27,113 nucleotides of DNA from Candidatus Staskawiczbacteria bacterium (GTDB lineage Bacteria; Patescibacteriota; Minisyncoccia; Minisyncoccales; Staskawiczbacteraceae), in assembly GCA_026395275.1 (NCBI GenBank), contig JAPLZA010000082.1, positions 2,316 through 29,428 of the forward strand, written 5' to 3'. Positions within the stretch are counted from its first letter, which is position 1; each line of letters starts with the position of its first letter. Below are positions 23,166-27,113 of the stretch, in pieces. The notes beneath the pieces are model-generated. The model made no database searches and was not told the origin of the DNA. It saw only the letters and a program-made list of their open reading frames with translations. The position numbers and the translations under genes are program-made.

Positions 23166-24083
23166 ATGCAATTTAACTTCACAAAATATTCAACATTCTA
23201 TTATGTAATTTCAGGGCTTTTAATAGTCGCCACAATTGTTTCCTTGTCTATGTTCGGATTAAAGTTTGGAATTGAGTTTGTGGGCGGAAGCAACATGGAA
23301 GTAGATTTCCAAAAAGCTAGGCCGGCTAACGATGCAATTCAAACAACTTTAAAAATGTTTAATTTAGGAGACATAACAGTTCAACCTACCGGGACAAATG
23401 GAGCTGTTTTGCAATTTAAAGGAGTGGACGAAGCAACACACCAGCAAATATTAGCAGAATTAAATAAGGCTTTCCCAGTTGCAGAAAAGAGTTTCCAATA
23501 TATTGGCCCCTCAATTGGGCAGGAATTAAGGAATAAAACAGAGTTGGCGATTGTTTTAGCATTGGTAGCAATTACTTTGTATATTGCTTTTGCTTTCAGA
23601 AAGGTTTCAAGACCGGTCAGTTCATGGAAATATGGTATTACTTCTTTAATAGCATTGTTTCACGACGTGTTAATTCCAATTGGAGTATTTTCACTTTTGG
23701 GTCATTTTTATAATGTTGAGATTACAATTCCAATTGTTGCAGCTTTGCTGACAATTCTTGGATTTTCAGTTCACGACACCATTGTTATTTTCGACAGAAT
23801 TAGAGAAAACATTTTGAGAAGGGGAATGGGGCAGTTTGAAGACACAGTAAACTGGTCTTTAACGCAGACATTAGGCAGGTCAATTTCTACAGTTGTGACA
23901 GTTGAATTTGTGTTGGTGTCACTTTTCTTTTTGGGAGGAGAAACCTTGAAATATTTCGCATTGGCGTTAATTATTGGTATAACTTCAGGAGCATATTCTT
24001 CCATATTTATTGCCAGCCCGTTATTGGTTAGCTGGTATAAGTGGTCAGCCCATAGAGAATTAAATAAAGTATCAAAGAGGTAA
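23166..24083 (+). CDS. secF: Protein translocase subunit SecF
   Basis: This 305-residue partner of SecD has an N-terminal helix (12-30), FGIEFVGGSNMEVDF at 34-48, a short periplasmic domain with TVQPTGTNGAVLQF, YIGPSIGQELRNK at 112-124, and five further helices. It includes FSVHDTIVIFDRIREN at 200-215, the family hallmark with D204. Length is normal. It is 87 bases after secD, separated by a palindromic element, and both are likely transcribed from the promoter at 21584. There is no Shine-Dalgarno sequence before the ATG. Confidence 0.97.
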   Translation: MQFNFTKYSTFYYVISGLLIVATIVSLSMFGLKFGIEFVGGSNMEVDFQKARPANDAIQTTLKMFNLGDITVQPTGTNGAVLQFKGVDEATHQQILAELNKAFPVAEKSFQYIGPSIGQELRNKTELAIVLALVAITLYIAFAFRKVSRPVSSWKYGITSLIALFHDVLIPIGVFSLLGHFYNVEITIPIVAALLTILGFSVHDTIVIFDRIRENILRRGMGQFEDTVNWSLTQTLGRSISTVVTVEFVLVSLFFLGGETLKYFALALIIGITSGAYSSIFIASPLLVSWYKWSAHRELNKVSKR

Positions 24084-24107
24084 TTAGGGGTTGTTTTGCC
24101 TTGCCTA

Positions 24108-24136
24108 TTGACATAGTTTGGCTATTATGATAGACT
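24108..24136 (+). promoter_or_regulatory. Candidate promoter for the sigma-4/HARE-HTH gene
   Basis: TTGACA (24108-24113) is followed by TAGACT (24131-24136) after 17 bases; an alternative -10, TATGAT, overlaps it at 24126-24131. A small hairpin AAGGC/GCCTT (24145-24149, 24158-24162) sits in the leader just before the ATG at 24170. Confidence 0.6.
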
Positions 24137-24169
24137 ATAACAATAAGGCAGTAAATCGCCTTTCATAAG

Positions 24170-25198
24170 ATGAAAAAAGTTAATTATTCACAAATATACC
24201 AGAAGTTCACCAAAGGACTTAGCCCAAAGACTAAGGATATTTTTGATCGCAGATTTGGGGTGAAAACAGGTGAGCCTGAGACTTTGGAAGCCATTGGTAA
24301 GACATTGGGCATAACCAGAGAAAGAGTACGCCAAATAGAAGAGGCTGGTTTTAACTTTGTAAGAAAAAATAACAAAGAAGCTTTGGATGCTATTTATGCA
24401 GATTTTGCCAATTATTTTCAAAACCAGGGAGGTTTCAAAAAAGAAGAAATTGCTTTAGAAGAAATGGGAGGTAAAAATCAGAAGCCGTATGTTTTATTTT
24501 TGTTAACACTGGGTGAACAGTTCTCTAAAGTTTGCGAAAAGAAAGATTACCACTATTTTTGGTCAAATCTTCCAAGCGCTCAGGACAAAGTTAAAGCAAC
24601 TTTGAACTCATTAGTTTCTCAGATGCAGAAAGTTGGAAAGCCAATTGTTGCTAAAGATTTTTATGCAGAAGTAGCTTCAAAACAGGGACTTTCACAGGCA
24701 GCTTCAGCTTCATATCTTGAAATTTCAAAAAGAATTCAGTTAAGCAGAGAAGGAGGTTTGGGATTAGTTGAGTGGCCTGAAATAAAACCAAGAGGAGTAA
24801 AAGACAAAGCATTTTTGGTGTTTAAAAAACATGGAAAGCCTTTGCACTTTACAGATGTTGCAAAATTAATAGACAAGTTTGACTACAACATGCCAAACAA
24901 GAAAACCTATCCTCAAACAGTTCATAACGAACTTATAAAGGATCCAAGGTTTGTGTTGGTGGGCAGAGGAACTTATGCCTTGGCAGATTGGGGATATGTT
25001 CCGGGAACCATTAAAGACATAATTACAAAAGTTTTGTCAGGAACAAACCAGCCTATGCACAAAGACGAAGTTGTAAAACAAGTCTTGGCTCAGAGATTGG
25101 TTGCTAAAAATACTGTGTTAATGAATTTAAACAATAAAACTCATTTTGACAAAAATTCAGGCGACAAGTATTTCTTAAAAGGAGTACAACAGAACTAA
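24170..25198 (+). CDS. Sigma-70 region 4-like HTH protein with C-terminal HARE-HTH/winged-helix modules
   Basis: This 342-residue protein starts with a region 4-like helix-turn-helix (about 17-66). LSPKTKDIFDRRFG is followed by TLEAIGKTLGITRERVRQIE at 38-57, a near-perfect sigma70 -35 recognition motif. There is no region 2 or 3, so it is not a complete sigma factor. The middle (about 70-200) is helical and unassigned. Residues about 205-272 (AFLVFKKHGKPLHFTDVAKLI and GRGTYALADWG) resemble the HARE-HTH fold of the RNA polymerase delta subunit, and about 279-336 looks like a second winged helix. A role as a transcription regulator or polymerase-associated factor is inferred. The gene has its own promoter and a strong terminator. 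Confidence 0.75.
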   Translation: MKKVNYSQIYQKFTKGLSPKTKDIFDRRFGVKTGEPETLEAIGKTLGITRERVRQIEEAGFNFVRKNNKEALDAIYADFANYFQNQGGFKKEEIALEEMGGKNQKPYVLFLLTLGEQFSKVCEKKDYHYFWSNLPSAQDKVKATLNSLVSQMQKVGKPIVAKDFYAEVASKQGLSQAASASYLEISKRIQLSREGGLGLVEWPEIKPRGVKDKAFLVFKKHGKPLHFTDVAKLIDKFDYNMPNKKTYPQTVHNELIKDPRFVLVGRGTYALADWGYVPGTIKDIITKVLSGTNQPMHKDEVVKQVLAQRLVAKNTVLMNLNNKTHFDKNSGDKYFLKGVQQN

Positions 25199-25212
25199 TA
25201 AAGAAATTTAAA

Positions 25213-25245
25213 AACAAAAACCCCCGTAATACGGGGGTTTTTGTT
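25213..25245. terminator. Bidirectional terminator between the HARE-HTH gene and pyrD
   Basis: AACAAAAACCCCCGT pairs perfectly with ACGGGGGTTTTTGTT around an AAT loop. It has a T-run on the plus side and an A-run before it, so it can work in both directions. It lies 14 bases after the stop at 25198. Confidence 0.92.
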
Positions 25246-25247
25246 GT

Positions 25248-25274
25248 AAAAAAAAGCAGTTAAGGTCAACTGCT
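25248..25274 (-). terminator. Terminator of pyrD
   Basis: On the minus strand AGCAGTT, a GACCTT loop and AACTGCT are followed by a run of eight T. It starts 3 bases after the pyrD stop, next to the bidirectional terminator, giving a double stop between convergent genes. Confidence 0.88.
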
Positions 25275-25277
25275 ATT

Positions 25278-26279
25278 TCAGAAAACTTCGTAGGCTCTCT
25301 GAATAATACTTTGAACTCTCCATGGCCTGAGGTTGGCAACAGATCCAATAAACACGGAAGATGCACCCATCTCGCGAAGACAAGTAACGTCCTCTGGCGA
25401 AAGAATACCTCCACCCACATTTATTGGTTTTGTTAAGCCAGCTTTCCTGGCCTTAAGGACCCATTCAGCGACTAGGGGAAGCAACGGAGCTCCGGAAAGT
25501 CCTCCTCCTCCAAATTCAGCTAACGGTGAAACGTCAGATCCGAACAATCCTTTCCAATCAATTTTGTCTGGAAGTTTACCCCACGGGATTGTATTGGAAA
25601 CGCAAATTGCGTCGCAACTGGTATGTTCTGAAATTTTCTTTGCAGTTTCTACCGGAGTCAAGATGTTGAACTTGGGCATTTGAGGTATTTTGAGTGCAGA
25701 AGCCATATCGAGTCCGGTTGTTACTTCGGCCACAAGACAGCTTGTGTCTAGGCCAACATTTGGGCAAGAAAAGTTTATTTGCAGACCCACGGGAGCATTA
25801 AAGTCTGGCAGGTATTTTGCAAATAAAGCTACAAACTGTTCCAGTTCGGCGAGTCGTTCTTTTGGCGTTGATGCAACTGACATAAAGGAGATGAAGAATG
25901 GCTCTGTTTTTTGTTGCCAGCGTCTTGTTTCGAAAAGAGTTTTAGCTCCTGGTCCGGAAAGTCCTACGGCGTTGAGCATAATTCCCAGGCGGAACATTCT
26001 CATAGACAAAGTGATATTTCCGTAATGGAAGTTTGGTAAAATGCATCTTGGTGAAAACTCCTTGGGTCTTAAGCCGTCGCCAGTCATTGGCATGTTGCCT
26101 TGCTTTGCTGATGGCACCAGCCTTGCATTTAGAGTGGTTGTTTTTGCCACAAAAGTAGAGCCATAGAAGTGTAGACCGGAAAGCCTGAGAAGTTCGTGGT
26201 GAATATATCCTTCGCCGAAAAATCCTTCTACGCCAGAAGCGTCGAGTATTGGTCCAAAATCAATTTCGCGCAGTTTCAT
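25278..26279 (-). CDS. pyrD: Dihydroorotate dehydrogenase, class 1-like
   Basis: PyrD oxidises dihydroorotate to orotate with FMN in pyrimidine synthesis. The 333 residues show FVAKTTTL at 43-50 (Lys near FMN), NAVGLSGPG with N103, INFSCPNVG at 168-176 with N169, active-site C172 and N174, VSNTIPWG (Asn for orotate binding), GGGGLSG, NVGGGI and SSVFIGS (FMN phosphate site). The active-site Cys indicates class 1, and there is no membrane helix of class 2. No pyrK-like partner is visible, so the electron acceptor is unclear. AAGGA lies 5 bases before the ATG. The coding sequence is visibly richer in G+C than the plus-strand genes. Confidence 0.92.
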   Translation of the reverse strand: MKLREIDFGPILDASGVEGFFGEGYIHHELLRLSGLHFYGSTFVAKTTTLNARLVPSAKQGNMPMTGDGLRPKEFSPRCILPNFHYGNITLSMRMFRLGIMLNAVGLSGPGAKTLFETRRWQQKTEPFFISFMSVASTPKERLAELEQFVALFAKYLPDFNAPVGLQINFSCPNVGLDTSCLVAEVTTGLDMASALKIPQMPKFNILTPVETAKKISEHTSCDAICVSNTIPWGKLPDKIDWKGLFGSDVSPLAEFGGGGLSGAPLLPLVAEWVLKARKAGLTKPINVGGGILSPEDVTCLREMGASSVFIGSVANLRPWRVQSIIQRAYEVF

Positions 26280-26321
26280 TTTAGTCCTTGGGGTTGGTTG
26301 TTAAATCAAAGTTCTAAATGT

Positions 26322-26350
26322 TTATTAACATAAAAAATTAGATTAGTAAA
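26322..26350 (-). promoter_or_regulatory. Candidate pyrD promoter
   Basis: On the minus strand TTTACT (26350-26345) and TAATAA (26327-26322) are 17 bases apart in the AT-rich gap between the pyrC terminator and the pyrD start. The match is moderate. Confidence 0.35.
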
Positions 26351-26355
26351 CTATC

Positions 26356-26385
26356 AAATAAAAAAGCGACTACTTGCGTAATCGC
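26356..26385 (-). terminator. Terminator of pyrC
   Basis: On the minus strand GCGATTAC, a GCAA tetraloop and GTAGTCGC (one G-T pair) are followed by TTTTTTATTT. It lies 8 bases after the pyrC stop and separates it from pyrD. Confidence 0.88.
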
Positions 26386-26393
26386 GGACTGGC

Positions 26394-27113
26394 TTAGTCT
26401 GCCATTTTCCAATGCAGAGTTTTGCCTGCCATAAATGGGACTATGCCCGAATATTCACTGGGGACAGTCCAATCCTGTTTGACTAGTTGGATACGTTTGG
26501 TGTTGCGGGGCAAGCCATAGAATCTTGCGCCAAATGTAGAAGCGAAGTTTTCCAGTAAATCCAACCTGCAGAATTCTTCGAATAGTTGAACCAGTAAAGG
26601 AAGCGCAACCGGTGCGTTGAAAACTCCTGCGCAACCGCAGGCGCATTCCTTTTTCTCTTTTAAATGGGGCGCGCTGTCTCCGCCATAGAAAAATTTTGGA
26701 CTTCCACTGAAAGCCGCTTCACGTAACGCCATTCTATCTTGCGGGCGTTTTGCAATTGGTTTGCAGAAATGGTGAGGCGAAAGCATTCCGCCAACAACGT
26801 CGTCGAGCGTAATCATTAAATGGTGTATGGTAATGGTTGCAGCCACGTTGTCGAACATTTTTACAATATCCACAGAGTCGCTGGTAGTGATGTGCTCGAG
26901 CACAATTTTCAGGTCAGGGAATTTTTCTGCAATAGAAATTAGGGTTGAATGGAATTTTTTCTCTCTCTCCATACAGAACACTTCTGGTTTTGGGGATTCT
27001 CCATGCAAGAGCAGAAGCATTCCACATTCTTGCATTGCCTCTAAAACTCCATAGATTCTTTTGAAATCTTGGACACCGTTTTGGGAGTTTGTTGTTACTC
27101 CGATAGGGTAAAC
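26394..27113 (-). CDS. pyrC: Dihydroorotase, C-terminal part (start beyond the window)
   Basis: PyrC closes carbamoyl-aspartate to dihydroorotate. The frame is open to the window edge and reads VYPIGVTTNSQNGVQDF before the first internal ATG at 27035, so the gene continues beyond the window. About 239 residues are visible of an expected roughly 340-350. The motifs match the PyrC (type II) group: LLLLHGE and LEHITT (metal His), GGDSAPH at 26678-26664 (catalytic Asp and substrate His), then GCAGVFNAPVALP. It precedes pyrD in the direction of transcription but has its own terminator, so the two are probably separate units. Its composition is more G+C-rich than most of the window. Confidence 0.92.
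   Translation of the reverse strand, partial: VYPIGVTTNSQNGVQDFKRIYGVLEAMQECGMLLLLHGESPKPEVFCMEREKKFHSTLISIAEKFPDLKIVLEHITTSDSVDIVKMFDNVAATITIHHLMITLDDVVGGMLSPHHFCKPIAKRPQDRMALREAAFSGSPKFFYGGDSAPHLKEKKECACGCAGVFNAPVALPLLVQLFEEFCRLDLLENFASTFGARFYGLPRNTKRIQLVKQDWTVPSEYSGIVPFMAGKTLHWKMAD

Noticed and set aside
24170..25198. A complete alternative sigma factor
   Set aside because: Only region 4-like HTH is present; no region 2 or 3 motifs can be seen.
1..27113. UGA recoding (as in some CPR lineages)
   Set aside because: TGA ends several genes at expected lengths (for example at 5650, 7800, 9977 and 15026), and no in-frame TGA interrupts a conserved domain.

Overview
The window looks like a piece of a small, AT-rich bacterial genome of the Candidate Phyla Radiation (Patescibacteria), most likely Parcubacteria-like. 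This is inferred from gene content and style: tightly packed genes, an SEC-C-tailed SecA, short separate secD and secF genes, a secreted protein ending in a coiled coil plus a peptidoglycan-binding domain, a CAP protein with a C-terminal coiled coil, and a sigma-4/HARE-HTH protein. The standard genetic code fits, because TGA is used as an ordinary stop at several gene ends. No rRNA, tRNA, CRISPR array or insertion sequence is visible. No gene-free stretch exceeds 300 bases; the longest is 15027-15164.

Region 1 (1-12313) is a plus-strand surface-polysaccharide locus. It holds four glycosyltransferases (two GT2, the first frameshifted and cut by the window edge, and two GT4), three SAM methyltransferases including an FkbM type, two extended SDR sugar-nucleotide enzymes (one closely resembling GDP-mannose 3,5-epimerase), a fusion of an O-antigen ligase/polymerase-like membrane domain to a WecG/TagA (GT26) domain, and a WbaP-like polyprenyl glycosylphosphotransferase that would start the lipid-linked chain.

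Region 2 (12314-18669) covers envelope and housekeeping functions: a secreted HExxH metalloprotease with a peptidoglycan-binding tail that overlaps murB, then a GTG-started HPF-like ribosome hibernation protein with a structured leader, a membrane-anchored dual-specificity-type phosphatase, a clear terminator, and secA with a shortened helical-wing region.

Region 3 (18670-21567) has a minus-strand HIT-like gene with its own consensus promoter, Shine-Dalgarno site and terminator. It is followed by a compact plus-strand run: alpha/beta hydrolase, CAP protein, HIT protein and YfcE-like phosphoesterase.

Region 4 (21568-25245) is a consensus promoter, secD (with an EF-hand-like 12-residue insertion), a palindromic spacer, secF, and a sigma-4/HARE-HTH DNA-binding protein closed by a bidirectional terminator.

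Region 5 (25246-27113) is minus strand: pyrD and the C-terminal part of pyrC, each followed by its own terminator.

A contrast runs through the window. None of the plus-strand starts I inspected has a convincing Shine-Dalgarno sequence, while the two minus-strand starts inside the window (the HIT-like gene and pyrD) have textbook ones. The minus-strand genes are also visibly richer in G+C.
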